From Pandoraea fibrosis (GTDB lineage: Bacteria > Pseudomonadota > Gammaproteobacteria > Burkholderiales > Burkholderiaceae): a DNA stretch of 64,000 nt. The notes beneath the pieces were generated by a model. That model had not been told where the DNA came from. It did not search any database and saw nothing but the letters and a program-made list of their open reading frames with translations. The translations under genes and the position numbers were made by a program. The stretch covers positions 5,022,001-5,086,000 of the forward strand of contig NZ_CP047385.1 of assembly GCF_000807775.2 (NCBI RefSeq), given 5' to 3'. Shown piece after piece: positions 17,120 through 26,717 of this stretch. The stretch's first letter is position 1, and each line of letters starts with the position of its first letter.

Positions 17120-20100
17120 TCAGAAGCGCTGTTGCACGCGCACGATCCCCGTGTGCGACACGAAGCCGGAGCCCGCCTGCAGGTCGTAGCGAATCGAAGC
17201 GCTCAGATTGTTCGCCTTCATCAGCGTGAGACCCAGCGACATCTCGGCCAGATCCGACACCGGCGTGGCGCCCACGGTCGTGAACCCCGTCTGTCCGATC
17301 GGATCGGCAGCGAAGCTCGCCCCCGTCGTCTGGCGCGTGCGGTTGTACTCGTGAACCCAACGCACGCTCAGCTCGGGTACCCATGTGCCCGTCGAGGTCT
17401 CGAACGGCAACGCGAACTTGGCCCCCAACGCGCTACGCACCGAACTGCTGCCCGCACTGCCCACCGACAATGCCGTGCCGTTACCGCCCGTTTCCGTATA
17501 GCTGTTCTGATTCAGATAGCTATACGTAATGCTTGCGAGTGGCGTGACGACGGCGCGACCAACCGCCAGAGGCCAGCCGAACTCGGCACTGGTCACGTAC
17601 TGCTGACCGTTGAAGTTGCCGTTGGCCATGCCGTTGAAACCCTGCATCGTGACGAAGCGCTTCGAGTCGTAGCGTTGCAGCACCACCGAACCGGTCAGGT
17701 TCACATACCACGGCTCGCCCGTATAGGCCGCGTAACCGATCAAGCCGTACCCGTTCACGCTGGTCGAATTGCCTGACGTGCTGCCGTCATTATTGATGAC
17801 GGTGCGCGAGAACTGGAACGCCCCCCCCGCCCGCACACGGTCGCCAAATGCCCGGTCGGCACCGACAAGCAGCCCTCCATAGTTCGCACTGTAGCCATCG
17901 ACGCCGTCACGCGCAGACTGACTGGCGTGACCACCAAACGCCTGTCCCCAGACACCCCAGTTGGCTGCACTGTCGCCCGTCGCAACCCCGGTGCCGCCAG
18001 CTTGCGCAACGCGCAGACCATTGACGTGCGAGTTCACCACACCCAGCGAATCGAACGTGGCCGCCCCTGCGGCGCGCGCGTTCTGTGCGGGCGCCAGTTG
18101 CTTGCCAATGCGGTTGGCCGAGTCGGCCGACCGGTCGCTGAGTGCACCGAGCGTGGCGTTGAACAGGTTCAGCAACTGCGGATCGCTCACGCCGGTATAG
18201 CCCAGCAATCCGCGCAGCGAAGATGCCGCGTTGGGTGTCGATGCGATAGTGGCGTTGGTTCGCGGATCGAACGCAGGCAGACCACCGCCATTGTTGCCGT
18301 TGCCCGCCACCGGATCGCTGCCTGCGCCGCTGCCCCCCGTACCACCCGTGGTTTCACCGGTGTTAATGCCGCCATTGCCGCTGGGGTTGTTCGCCCCGGT
18401 GCCGTTGGCCAGCGTAACCACCAGATTCTTGTGCGTGCCACTCGCCACTTCGGCGCCGCTCGCGTCGAGCGTCTTGGATCCGTTCACTCGGTAGACGAGC
18501 GAGTTGGCGTTGTAGTTGGCGATACCTGCCGTATCGATCACCACAAAGCGCTGGCCGGCGGCAAAGCTGTAGCCGAGCGATTGCAGGCCGATGCTCGAGC
18601 CTGCGGCCAGGGTGGTGTTGCCGCTGACGACAAGGCGACCGTAGCCACTGTCTGTCGCCACATCGCCCGTCGTGACTGCATTGGCGGCGACACCGAACTG
18701 AACCGTTGCACCCGCCGCCTGCGCGTAATTGCCCGAGACCTGTACAGCCTTGTCGACCTGCAGCACCGAGGCATCGTTGTTGACTGTGCGCACGCCGGCC
18801 AGATCGAAGTTGTTGCCGACCACGAGGTTGCCGCCGTTAAAGCGAACATCGGCTTGGGTGCTGACGATCGTGCCGCTGTAGTTCGGACCGAAGCTGGTAA
18901 TCGTGCCGAACGTGCCATCCGACGGGCCACTGATACGTAAATCGTTTGGCGAGCGGTTGATGATCCAGCCGGCAATCACGCCCGCATTGTTGATCTGACC
19001 GATGGACGAGGTGGTACTTTGATTCGAAATGGCCCCCCCCAGGCCAGTGATGACGCCACTGGCCTGGTTATTGATGGTCCCAATGCTCGCCTCGTTGTAG
19101 ATCCCGTAGTAGCCGCCAGAGATCGTACCTGCGTTATTGATCGCGCCGATCGTTCCGGCGTAAGCAATACCATTGGCCGTCGTCCAGCCGTTGTTGATGC
19201 CCGACGAGTAAGTCGCGTCGGTGCCTGTGAACCGGCCATTGGCAAGATTGTCGACGCTCGAAATCGTACCGCCATAGTTCGACAGCCCGGCGAACGTTCC
19301 GACCACACGGCCGCTGTTAGTCAAATTGCCCAGCGTCGAGCGCGGCGAAATGTTGCCCGACGGGACGAGCATCACGCCCGTGTAACCCGAGATCAGCCCA
19401 CTGTTGTTGATCGAACCGACCTGCCCCGTGCTCCATATCCCCACCGCTGTCGACTGCGCCGAGGTGGCCGAGATCGTGCCCGTGTTGACTGCCGTGGTCA
19501 GCACCCCGGTATTGGCTACGCCAAACCGATCGCCCGTGATCTGAGCGTTGTTTTCGAGCCGCGTCAGCACATTCACCGTGTTCACGCCGGCCATGTTGTC
19601 CGAGAGCAGCGTTCCCTGATTAACGAGCGTGCCAACTACACCGCCGTTGTAAATCGCCGAGTCGGTCGCGCCGGTCGCGTGCATCTGACCGTTGTTTTGG
19701 ATGCGTCCGATGCCGCCGCCGTTGCCCCCGACGGACAGGGCAGACGTGCCGGTCAACGTACCGTTGTTCGTCAGCGTACCGAGCGAACCGTTGATCGAGC
19801 CGAACGTCGTTCCCGAGATAGTGAGGTTCGTGCCATCGAACGCCCAGTCGGGCGAGGCGTTGACAGGACTGCCGGGCACGAGCGCCGTAGTCCCGCCAAT
19901 TGTGCCTAGGAACTGCGGCGCGAAGATCGTCACCACCAGATCCAGGTTATTGCCGTTACCGACCTTGGCGCCGCTGGCGGACAACGCAGGATTGCCATTT
20001 ACGACATAGCGCAGCGAGCCTTCGTTGTAGATTGCCGAGCCCACGGTGTCGATCACCACGTAGCGCTGCCCCGCCGCAAAGTTATAGCCCAGCGATTGCA

Positions 20101-21601
20101 GCGCGATGGTCGAGCCCGCCGCGATGTAGCTGTTACCCGCGACAAGCAGGCGACCGTAGCCGGCATCGGTAGCGACGTTTCCCGTAGCGATCGCACCGCT
20201 GGCCACACCGATTTGCAACGTAGCGGCGGCACCTTGCGAGTAATTGCCCGCGACGCGCAGCGCATTATTGATCTGCAATACCGACGAATCGTTATAGGCC
20301 GTGCGGGTATTGGCCAGATCGAAGTGATCGTCGAGCAGCAGATTGCCGCCATTGAAGTGCACGTCGGCTTGCGTACTCACGATGGTGCTGGAGTAGTTAG
20401 GTCCGTAGCCGGTGAGCGTGCCGAAGGTGCCGTCCGTAGCGCCGCTGATGTTCAGATTATTCGGCGAGCGGTTGATGATCCAGCCGGCAATCGTGCCCGC
20501 ATTCACGATTTGCCCGATAGACGACGTGATCGCCTGATTCGAGATTGCACCGCCCAGCCCTGTAATCAGTCCGCCGCCAAGGTTGTTGATCGTGCCGATA
20601 CCGGCTTCGTTGTAGATACCGTAGTACCCACCTGAGATCACCCCTGCGTTCCTGATAACGCCGATGGTTCCCTGATAGGGAGTACCGCTGATAGTCGAGT
20701 TGAAGTTCGTGATGGCGGAAGTTGCCACAGATGTCTTGTCGCCGGTCGCGAGAATCTGGCCAATCGCCTGATTGTCGATCGTCCCGATGCTGGAACCAAC
20801 GTTCGATACGCCTCGCTCTCCCCCCGATATCGTGCCCCTGTTCGTCAAGACGTCCATTTGCGGGTTCGCCGCGCCTGTCTTGACAGACCCCACACCATAG
20901 TAAACGCCGGTGATCAGCCCCGTATTGGTCAACTGGCCGAATTGCGCCACATTGAGCGCACCGTAACCCGATGGCGCACGAATCGCCCCTGCGTTCAGGG
21001 CTGAGCTCAGCGTGCCGCTGTTGTACAGCCCTTGCGACGCCCCCGTAATGTCGCCGTAATTCTCGAAGCGGGTCATCGATCCGCCGTTGCTGATACCACT
21101 GTAGGCCACCGTCGTCACCCAACCACGGTTGACCAGCGTGCCAACAGTGCCACCATTGAACAGAGCCGAGCTGTTCGCCCCGGAGGCAGCGATCAAACCG
21201 TTGTTCTCGATCACCCCGATGTTGGCAGCCGTCGAGGCCGACAGCGCGTAAGCGCCGCTCAGCGTGCCCGTATTGACGATGGATCCGAGGCTACCTGTAA
21301 TCGTTGCGAACGTCGTACCTGTGATCGAGAGATCGGCGTTGGTGTAACTCCAGTCAGACGAAGATGTGTCCTGTACCCCCTCGGAAAGCATCGTCGTGCC
21401 ACCTATCGTCGCGACAGGCAAAGGCACTGCGTACGCCGTTGCGGCATTGAGCGACATCACGGCAATCGCCGTCATTGCGGCATTACGCGCGCAACGGCGA
21501 TCGACCGAGCGCGACTTCGCGCCGCGACCACTCGCCACCTCCGACGCCACCTGATACATGCCAAGACTGGCGCTCCACACCACTCGATAGACGTGATTCA
21601 T
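17120..21601 (-). CDS. Giant autotransporter (type Va secretion) with duplicated passenger
   Basis: A 1493-residue outer-membrane autotransporter. It opens with the extended signal peptide region found in large autotransporters (MNHVYRVVWSASLGMYQVA), then a signal sequence ending NAATAYA. The passenger (about 60-1090) is built of short beta-helix turns with GTI-NN-G patterns and is duplicated: two units of about 505 residues. A Gly/Asn-rich linker follows (about 1095-1130). The last 280 residues are a beta-barrel (from WGVWGQAFGG) ending VQQRF with the usual terminal phenylalanine. It is likely an adhesin or surface-structure protein. Lowered codon bias relative to neighbours is not obvious. 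It heads an operon with the TPR-glycosyltransferase and lipoprotein hydrolase. Confidence 0.94.
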   Translation of the reverse strand: MNHVYRVVWSASLGMYQVASEVASGRGAKSRSVDRRCARNAAMTAIAVMSLNAATAYAVPLPVATIGGTTMLSEGVQDTSSSDWSYTNADLSITGTTFATITGSLGSIVNTGTLSGAYALSASTAANIGVIENNGLIAASGANSSALFNGGTVGTLVNRGWVTTVAYSGISNGGSMTRFENYGDITGASQGLYNSGTLSSALNAGAIRAPSGYGALNVAQFGQLTNTGLITGVYYGVGSVKTGAANPQMDVLTNRGTISGGERGVSNVGSSIGTIDNQAIGQILATGDKTSVATSAITNFNSTISGTPYQGTIGVIRNAGVISGGYYGIYNEAGIGTINNLGGGLITGLGGAISNQAITSSIGQIVNAGTIAGWIINRSPNNLNISGATDGTFGTLTGYGPNYSSTIVSTQADVHFNGGNLLLDDHFDLANTRTAYNDSSVLQINNALRVAGNYSQGAAATLQIGVASGAIATGNVATDAGYGRLLVAGNSYIAAGSTIALQSLGYNFAAGQRYVVIDTVGSAIYNEGSLRYVVNGNPALSASGAKVGNGNNLDLVVTIFAPQFLGTIGGTTALVPGSPVNASPDWAFDGTNLTISGTTFGSINGSLGTLTNNGTLTGTSALSVGGNGGGIGRIQNNGQMHATGATDSAIYNGGVVGTLVNQGTLLSDNMAGVNTVNVLTRLENNAQITGDRFGVANTGVLTTAVNTGTISATSAQSTAVGIWSTGQVGSINNSGLISGYTGVMLVPSGNISPRSTLGNLTNSGRVVGTFAGLSNYGGTISSVDNLANGRFTGTDATYSSGINNGWTTANGIAYAGTIGAINNAGTISGGYYGIYNEASIGTINNQASGVITGLGGAISNQSTTSSIGQINNAGVIAGWIINRSPNDLRISGPSDGTFGTITSFGPNYSGTIVSTQADVRFNGGNLVVGNNFDLAGVRTVNNDASVLQVDKAVQVSGNYAQAAGATVQFGVAANAVTTGDVATDSGYGRLVVSGNTTLAAGSSIGLQSLGYSFAAGQRFVVIDTAGIANYNANSLVYRVNGSKTLDASGAEVASGTHKNLVVTLANGTGANNPSGNGGINTGETTGGTGGSGAGSDPVAGNGNNGGGLPAFDPRTNATIASTPNAASSLRGLLGYTGVSDPQLLNLFNATLGALSDRSADSANRIGKQLAPAQNARAAGAATFDSLGVVNSHVNGLRVAQAGGTGVATGDSAANWGVWGQAFGGHASQSARDGVDGYSANYGGLLVGADRAFGDRVRAGGAFQFSRTVINNDGSTSGNSTSVNGYGLIGYAAYTGEPWYVNLTGSVVLQRYDSKRFVTMQGFNGMANGNFNGQQYVTSAEFGWPLAVGRAVVTPLASITYSYLNQNSYTETGGNGTALSVGSAGSSSVRSALGAKFALPFETSTGTWVPELSVRWVHEYNRTRQTTGASFAADPIGQTGFTTVGATPVSDLAEMSLGLTLMKANNLSASIRYDLQAGSGFVSHTGIVRVQQRF
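18400..21410 (-). repeat. Intragenic tandem duplication in autotransporter passenger
   Basis: Two consecutive units of about 1.5 kb: roughly 19910-21410 and 18400-19909. Matching landmarks (for example the codons for GWIINRSPN at about 20475 and 18960) are exactly 1515 bp apart, i.e. 505 codons. Both units start with GTIGGTT/ATIGGTT and end with GxNLDLVVT/HKNLVVT. Divergence is moderate over the first half and low over the second half. Edges are estimated by eye. Confidence 0.85.
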
Positions 21602-22371
21602 TCAATTCCCCTGATGAGTATTCTGTTTCTAATTCGACGGTTTCTGAATTCGGTGCGACCCCGCTCGAACGCCCGTGATGCCAACGCAAAGACTCCGCCG
21701 CGCGGGCAAAGTCCGTTGATGAGGCGCATATGAAGCGGGAGGTGGCGCAGACGCTAGTGCGTCATGACGCGAGATATTGCGATGCGGGGGACAAGTAAGA
21801 CAGGGACGGTCGGAAAGGCGTCGCTTTGCTGTGCAGCAAAGGAAGTTTGCGTTCGCACAAACGCGCGAGACGTCTGAAAAGCAATACGAAGCATCTGGAC
21901 AACCCCGTTTTATTGACTCACGCCGTCGATCAGCGCTGTGTACTTGTTATATGCGGTAACTATTTTTAATTCCGCGAATACTTTCACAAGCTTTCCCGAC
22001 TGTCAATCGGGAATCGAGGATTCCGAAATAATCATTGATTTTATTGATAATTTTCTGATCATCACATACAACACGTCGCCTAGAAAATTCCACAAAATAT
22101 GTAATATCGAGATAACGAACAGGGCGATCCAGGAAAATTTGTTCGCCCCGTTTTATCTCTCTCTACGCCAGGGCATTCAAGGCAACGCTCAGCTTACATA
22201 TTGCTTACATTCACTCCAGGGCAACCCGATTTTCATAAAACGATACCGCCAAGTGAAGCGATGTCTCCCTGGGCGCATGCAAACCCCGTCAGCGAGGTTT
22301 CCAGGGTTCCGATACACTCGGCTTCGTTCACCGCAGCCACTCTCGGATCATTTTCGGAAAGGAATTTACGT
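21602..22371. promoter_or_regulatory. 770-bp AT-rich intergenic region between autotransporter and gpx
   Basis: No supported gene. The stretch about 21940-22150 is markedly AT-rich, unlike its surroundings, and should hold the autotransporter promoter and perhaps nucleoid-protein binding. Near the gpx side, GCTTACAT occurs twice at an 11-bp period (22192-22199 and 22203-22210), the spacing of OmpR/PhoB-type response-regulator sites. Short open frames in the region have no ribosome sites. Confidence 0.5.
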
Positions 22372-22917
22372 ATGAGCACGAACATCGAAACCATTGCCGT
22401 CAATCGCAACGACGGCACCGCGGCAACGCTGGGCGATTACGCCGGCAAAGTACGTCTGGTCGTCAACGTTGCGTCGAAGTGTGGCCTTACGCCGCAGTAC
22501 GAAGGACTGGAGCGTCTGTACGAAGACAAGCGCGCCGCCGGTCTCGAAGTGCTGGCCTTCCCCGCCAACAACTTCAAGGGTCAGGAACCCGGCACCGATG
22601 CCGAAATCCTCGACTTCTGCACCACGCAGTACAACGTCACGTTCCCGCTGTTCGCGAAGCTCTCCGCGCTGGGCGAGGACCGCCACCCGCTCTACACGGC
22701 GCTTGTCGAAGCGCAGCCTGCGGCGATCGGCGAAGGCCCGTTCCGTGAGCGTCTGAAAGGATTTGGGGTCGAGCGGGAGAACCCCGCCGACGTGCTGTGG
22801 AACTTCGAGAAGTTCCTGATCGGTCGCAACGGACAAGTCGTGGCCCGCTTCTCGCCGGATGTGAAGGCCGACGATCCGCGTCTCGTTGCCGCCATCGACG
22901 CAGAACTGGCCAAGTAA
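22372..22917 (+). CDS. Glutathione peroxidase family protein
   Basis: A 181-residue peroxidase that reduces hydroperoxides with glutathione or thioredoxin. The peroxidatic cysteine is C37 (VASKCGLTPQY), replacing the selenocysteine of animal enzymes; the glutamine is in FPANNFKGQEPG and the tryptophan in LWNFEKFLI, completing the catalytic set. GGAAAGGAA precedes the ATG at 22372. Cytoplasmic, no signal peptide. It is a lone gene; oxidative-stress control is plausible but not shown. Confidence 0.93.
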   Translation: MSTNIETIAVNRNDGTAATLGDYAGKVRLVVNVASKCGLTPQYEGLERLYEDKRAAGLEVLAFPANNFKGQEPGTDAEILDFCTTQYNVTFPLFAKLSALGEDRHPLYTALVEAQPAAIGEGPFRERLKGFGVERENPADVLWNFEKFLIGRNGQVVARFSPDVKADDPRLVAAIDAELAK

Positions 22918-23132
22918 GTCGCTTCAAAGGGGACTCATCATCCCCTGTGTCGCAGCGCCGGCAAGACGGTCGCCGGCGCGCAACGTGCCCCTCGGGCAAC
23001 CCCTCACGTCTGGGCAAGTCGCTGCCCGGGCCTCATGGGGCAACGTCACGCGCCGGTTTCCGCTTCTCGCGACAACTCGCGAAAAACGGGCGCGCCGTTC
23101 CCCCCGGATCGACGCGCCCGCGATGACCCGAC

Positions 23133-24104
23133 TCAGCGCTTGGCCGTGTCGGTCATGAACTTGCCGGTCGGCGCTTCGGCGCCCTTCTTCTGGCGACGCG
23201 TGTTGCCATCCAACCCACCGTCCACCGCCCATTCCGCAAACACCGTCGGCCCCGGCTCGAAATCGCGCGGCTGCCATTCCGGCGTGAGAATGTCTTCGTC
23301 GGCGTAGTACTCGATGAGCGCGCCGCAAGGATTCTTGAAGTACCAGAAATACGCCGACGAGATCGGATGACGGCCCGGCCCCAACTGCGTTTCCCAGCCG
23401 CAGCGGTCGATATGCATGCCGCCACCGAACACCTCGTGAATATCGCGCACCGTGAACGCCACGTGATTGAGCCCTCGCTTGCCGTTGGGCAACGCCAGCA
23501 GGAACAGATCGTGATGGCCTCCGTGCGGCGCACAACGCATGAACGCGCCTCGCTCCGGGTAGCGATCGGACAACTCGAAGCCCAGCTTGTCCTCGTAGAA
23601 CGCCTGCGTCGCTGCCAGCGCATTCGTGAAGAACACCACATGCCCCACCTCGATGGGCTGTGCACGCTCGTACACCGGGCTGGGCGTATTCACGCGCTGC
23701 GCCGGCACACCCCACGGGTTGGTCGGCGCGCCCTGCACGTCGAGCGTGCGTTTGCCTGTCACCTCGACGCGCATCGCCAGACCGTTCGGGTCGATGCAGC
23801 CGGTCGCACCGTCCTTGAAGTAATAGCCCGGTTGATCGGCGAGCCGCTCGGCAATGGCCGCCACCTCATCGGCCGTGGTCACGCCCCACGTCACCTCGCG
23901 CAGCGTCGGCCCCTCTTCCATGGCCGGCGGCAACGACGGATCGTCGTGACGTACCGCCAGCACGCGGCAACCGTTCAGCGTTTCAAAGCGCAGGCCGTTG
24001 GCGTCGCCCGACACTTCCGTCAGTCCCCAATCGCCCAGAAAGCGGCGGCAGGTGTCGAGGTCGGTGACCCCGTAGGTAATTTGTTCGATGCCCAGAATCG
24101 TCAT
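23133..24104 (-). CDS. VOC-family extradiol-type dioxygenase
   Basis: A 323-residue two-domain vicinal-oxygen-chelate protein. The second domain carries the Fe(II)-binding pattern of type I extradiol dioxygenases: His in IEVGHVVFF, His in GLNHVAFTV and Glu in ALIEYYADE. Family members cleave catechol-type rings next to the hydroxyls. It is the last gene of the long minus-strand catabolic operon, 34 bp after the VanB-type reductase, and would open the ring after the Rieske oxygenase prepares it. Substrate unknown. Confidence 0.88.
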   Translation of the reverse strand: MTILGIEQITYGVTDLDTCRRFLGDWGLTEVSGDANGLRFETLNGCRVLAVRHDDPSLPPAMEEGPTLREVTWGVTTADEVAAIAERLADQPGYYFKDGATGCIDPNGLAMRVEVTGKRTLDVQGAPTNPWGVPAQRVNTPSPVYERAQPIEVGHVVFFTNALAATQAFYEDKLGFELSDRYPERGAFMRCAPHGGHHDLFLLALPNGKRGLNHVAFTVRDIHEVFGGGMHIDRCGWETQLGPGRHPISSAYFWYFKNPCGALIEYYADEDILTPEWQPRDFEPGPTVFAEWAVDGGLDGNTRRQKKGAEAPTGKFMTDTAKR

Positions 24105-24138
24105 GACAGTCTCGGGTAAAAGTTCGGAGTCGGAGCGA

Positions 24139-25104
24139 TCACAGATCCAGCGTCAGACGGTCGCCCTTGCAACCGGATACGCAAATCATCATGACCTTGT
24201 TCCCCGCGCGCTCGGATGCACTCAGCACCGAGTCGCGATGGTCGGGGCAACCGTCGAGCACGCGCGTCTCGCACGCGCCGCACACGCCTTCCATGCAGCT
24301 ATGTTCGGCGTCGATGCCCGCAGCCAGCAAGGTGTCGAGCAGCGTCGCACCGGCCGGCACAGCGACCTCCTTGCCAGACTTGGCGAGCGTCACGACATAG
24401 CCTTCGGACGTGGCGGGCGGCGGCGCGTCGGGTGCCGCCGCGAAGCGTTCGATATGAACGTTGGCGATGCCCGCGTCGGCGCATGCTGCCTCGAAAGCAT
24501 CGAGCATGACACCAGGGCCGCAGCAATACGCATGCGTGCCTGCCGGTTGCCCCGACAGGAACGCCGCGAGCGACGCAGGCTTGCCGTCGTGCTGATCGTC
24601 GAAGTGATAGGTGATGTCGCCGCCCAGCGCGTTCAGTTCGTCGACGAACGCCGCTTGCGGCGCCGTGCGCGCGCAATACATCAGCTTGACCCGACGGCCA
24701 AGCGCACGCAGACGCCGGTACATGCAAAGAATCGGTGTGACGCCAATACCGCCCGCCACGAGCACGGTGTGTTCGGCAGCTTCGTCGAGCACGAAGTGAT
24801 TGCGCGGCTCGGAAATGTCCAGCGTCATCCCTACGCGGAAATTGTCGTGAATGAAACGGGAGCCACCGCGGCTCTTCGGGTCAGCCAGAATGCCCAGGAC
24901 ATAACGATTCACCTCGCCCGGCGCGTTCACGAGCGAATAGCTGCGCACCAGTCCGCTGGGCAGATGCAGATCGATGTGTGCGCCCGGGGTGAAGTCGGGA
25001 AACGGCGCACTGCTGCCCGCCGCTGGCACGAGTTCGATGCTCATGATGCCGGCCGCTTCGTAACGAAGCGTGCGCACCATCGCCGACAGGTTTGACTTGC
25101 TCAT
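24139..25104 (-). CDS. PDR/VanB-type ferredoxin reductase (oxygenase electron donor)
   Basis: A 321-residue phthalate-dioxygenase-reductase type protein: an N-terminal FMN domain (RSYSLVNAPGE), a central NAD-binding domain (VLVAGGIGVTPILCM) and a C-terminal plant-type [2Fe-2S] ferredoxin with CMEGVCGAC plus a later cysteine (MMICVSG). It passes electrons from NADH to a Rieske oxygenase; the partner is almost certainly the oxygenase at 25622, two genes upstream in the same operon. The start at 25104 (MSKSNLSAMV) fits family length. Confidence 0.93.
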   Translation of the reverse strand: MSKSNLSAMVRTLRYEAAGIMSIELVPAAGSSAPFPDFTPGAHIDLHLPSGLVRSYSLVNAPGEVNRYVLGILADPKSRGGSRFIHDNFRVGMTLDISEPRNHFVLDEAAEHTVLVAGGIGVTPILCMYRRLRALGRRVKLMYCARTAPQAAFVDELNALGGDITYHFDDQHDGKPASLAAFLSGQPAGTHAYCCGPGVMLDAFEAACADAGIANVHIERFAAAPDAPPPATSEGYVVTLAKSGKEVAVPAGATLLDTLLAAGIDAEHSCMEGVCGACETRVLDGCPDHRDSVLSASERAGNKVMMICVSGCKGDRLTLDL

Positions 25105-25157
25105 AACGCCGCTCTCTGATGTTTCTGATGTTGCTTGTTCTGATGAGGTCCGCCGCG

Positions 25158-25604
25158 TCAGCCCGCAGCGGATAAATCGATATCGAGCCGGGCGAACGCC
25201 TCGATCTCCACGCGCAGTTCCGGGAATACCAGAGCGCCGACCTGCACGAGCGTCGAGCACGGATACGCGCCGCCGTTCGCTGCCACCTCCGCGAAGACCT
25301 CGCGGCGCGCACGCCCGACCTCGTCCTTGTCGGCGATGTTGGTTACGTACACCACCAGCTTGTAGACGTTGGCCAGCGTGCCGCCGCCCGCCTCGACCAG
25401 CGCGCGAATCTTGCCGAGCACCACGAGCGTTTGCTCGTAGGCGCTGAGCGGCTTGTCCGAATCGCGCGTGGCCGGGTGGGCGGTCATGCCCGACATCAGG
25501 ATCTCGTTGCCGAAACGAATGCCGTTGCTCCACGTTGCCGTGCCCAGATCGGGCACGGCCGGTGCGCGGATTCGCTCGGCCTTGAGGGGGTGATCGATTG
25601 ACAT
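25158..25604 (-). CDS. RidA-family enamine/imine deaminase
   Basis: A 148-residue Rid-superfamily protein, with the core GNEILMSGMTAHPATRD and GALVFPELRVEIEAFA where the substrate-binding arginine of RidA lies (R in LRVEIEA). Rid proteins hydrolyse reactive enamine/imine intermediates to keto acids and ammonia. In this operon it lies between the Rieske oxygenase and its reductase, and with an aspartate-dehydrogenase-like enzyme further upstream, which would make imines. That suggests the pathway substrate carries nitrogen (inference). Confidence 0.88.
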   Translation of the reverse strand: MSIDHPLKAERIRAPAVPDLGTATWSNGIRFGNEILMSGMTAHPATRDSDKPLSAYEQTLVVLGKIRALVEAGGGTLANVYKLVVYVTNIADKDEVGRARREVFAEVAANGGAYPCSTLVQVGALVFPELRVEIEAFARLDIDLSAAG

Positions 25605-25621
25605 GACCTGTCTTGCGCGGC

Positions 25622-26653
25622 TTACGCCTTGCCCTGTTGCATGCGCTCGAGTTCCGCCTTCGCCAGATTCTTCAGATGACGGCGCAGACGCACGATGCCC
25701 ATGTCGTGCTGATACAGATGCTCGTTCTGGTTGGCGTCCGGCTCCATGTCTTCGAGCATCACGCGATCCTGCTCCAGCACCGCCCAGTGACGCGCTTCGA
25801 GACGATTACGGTACAGGAAGCGCCACGTATCGCGTTGCCAGCCTTGCAGCTTGCGGCAGCGCCAGTGGAACACGGCAGCGAGCGTCGGCGAGATCGGCGT
25901 ATAGCTGCCCACGATCACGAAGTTGCCGCCGGGGCCGCCCGTCTTCGGGTACGGAATTTCGAGACGCATCCAGTGCGTGCCGGTATCGGCCCACTCGGTC
26001 CAGTCGAAGTTCACGTCGCGCTGGCCTTCCTTCTCGAAGACAAAACCACGGTCGGTGTCGCGAATGCGGAAGGCCGCCGAATTGTCCCCCTCGGCCATGG
26101 AGTGAGATTGCTTGTGCAGATACGTGCCGTGCATCGGGTCCATCACGTTATCGAGCACGTAACGGTAGTCGCCCTTCCACTCCGTGTAGCACAGGAACGA
26201 CGAGTATTCGCCGTCGGCATCGAGTTCTTCCGGCAACACGAGCGGCGGCGGCGTATCGATGTTCTCGGTCGCGTTGTAGAGCCAGATCGCATCGTTGCGC
26301 TCGACAATGTGATACGACTGCGTCGGACGCGAGCCCTCGAGCTTGCAGCCGGGGCTGCCCGGCACACGCATGACGGTACCGTCGCAACGCACTTGCACGC
26401 CGTGATAGCCGCACGCGATCCGGTCGCCCATCACAATGCCCTTCGAGAGCGGGGCGCCACGGTGCGGACAATGATCGTCGAGCGCATGCACCTGATTGTC
26501 CTGATCGCGCCAGAACACCAGCTTCTTGCCCAGACGGCGCAGCGAGACCGGCTCGCGGCCGATCATGTGCGACGGGCAAATCGGATACCACAGTTGCTTC
26601 AGGCCGCGCTCGAGAATGGCGTCGGCGGTGAGAATAGGCTGTTGCGTAGTCAT
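25622..26653 (-). CDS. Rieske [2Fe-2S] aromatic oxygenase, terminal subunit (VanA-like)
   Basis: A 343-residue terminal oxygenase. The Rieske cluster motif CPHRGAPL...CGYHG lies at about residues 62-84, and the mononuclear iron site in DNVMDPMHGTYLHKQSH near 165-180 (D, H, H). The size and single-subunit layout match VanA-type demethylases and mono/dioxygenases for aromatic acids. The electron donor is the VanB-type protein two genes downstream. It hydroxylates or demethylates the pathway substrate at the membrane-free cytoplasmic stage. Substrate not deducible. Confidence 0.92.
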   Translation of the reverse strand: MTTQQPILTADAILERGLKQLWYPICPSHMIGREPVSLRRLGKKLVFWRDQDNQVHALDDHCPHRGAPLSKGIVMGDRIACGYHGVQVRCDGTVMRVPGSPGCKLEGSRPTQSYHIVERNDAIWLYNATENIDTPPPLVLPEELDADGEYSSFLCYTEWKGDYRYVLDNVMDPMHGTYLHKQSHSMAEGDNSAAFRIRDTDRGFVFEKEGQRDVNFDWTEWADTGTHWMRLEIPYPKTGGPGGNFVIVGSYTPISPTLAAVFHWRCRKLQGWQRDTWRFLYRNRLEARHWAVLEQDRVMLEDMEPDANQNEHLYQHDMGIVRLRRHLKNLAKAELERMQQGKA

Positions 26654-26717
26654 GGGGGACCTCCGTCGCGGTCGCCGCGCACTGGGCAGCGGGCAGCGAC
26701 TGCGTTATGTGATGTAT

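Noticed and set aside
17927-18940. Plus-strand frames inside the autotransporter
   Set aside because: Antisense of repetitive beta-helix codons; no start site and biased composition.
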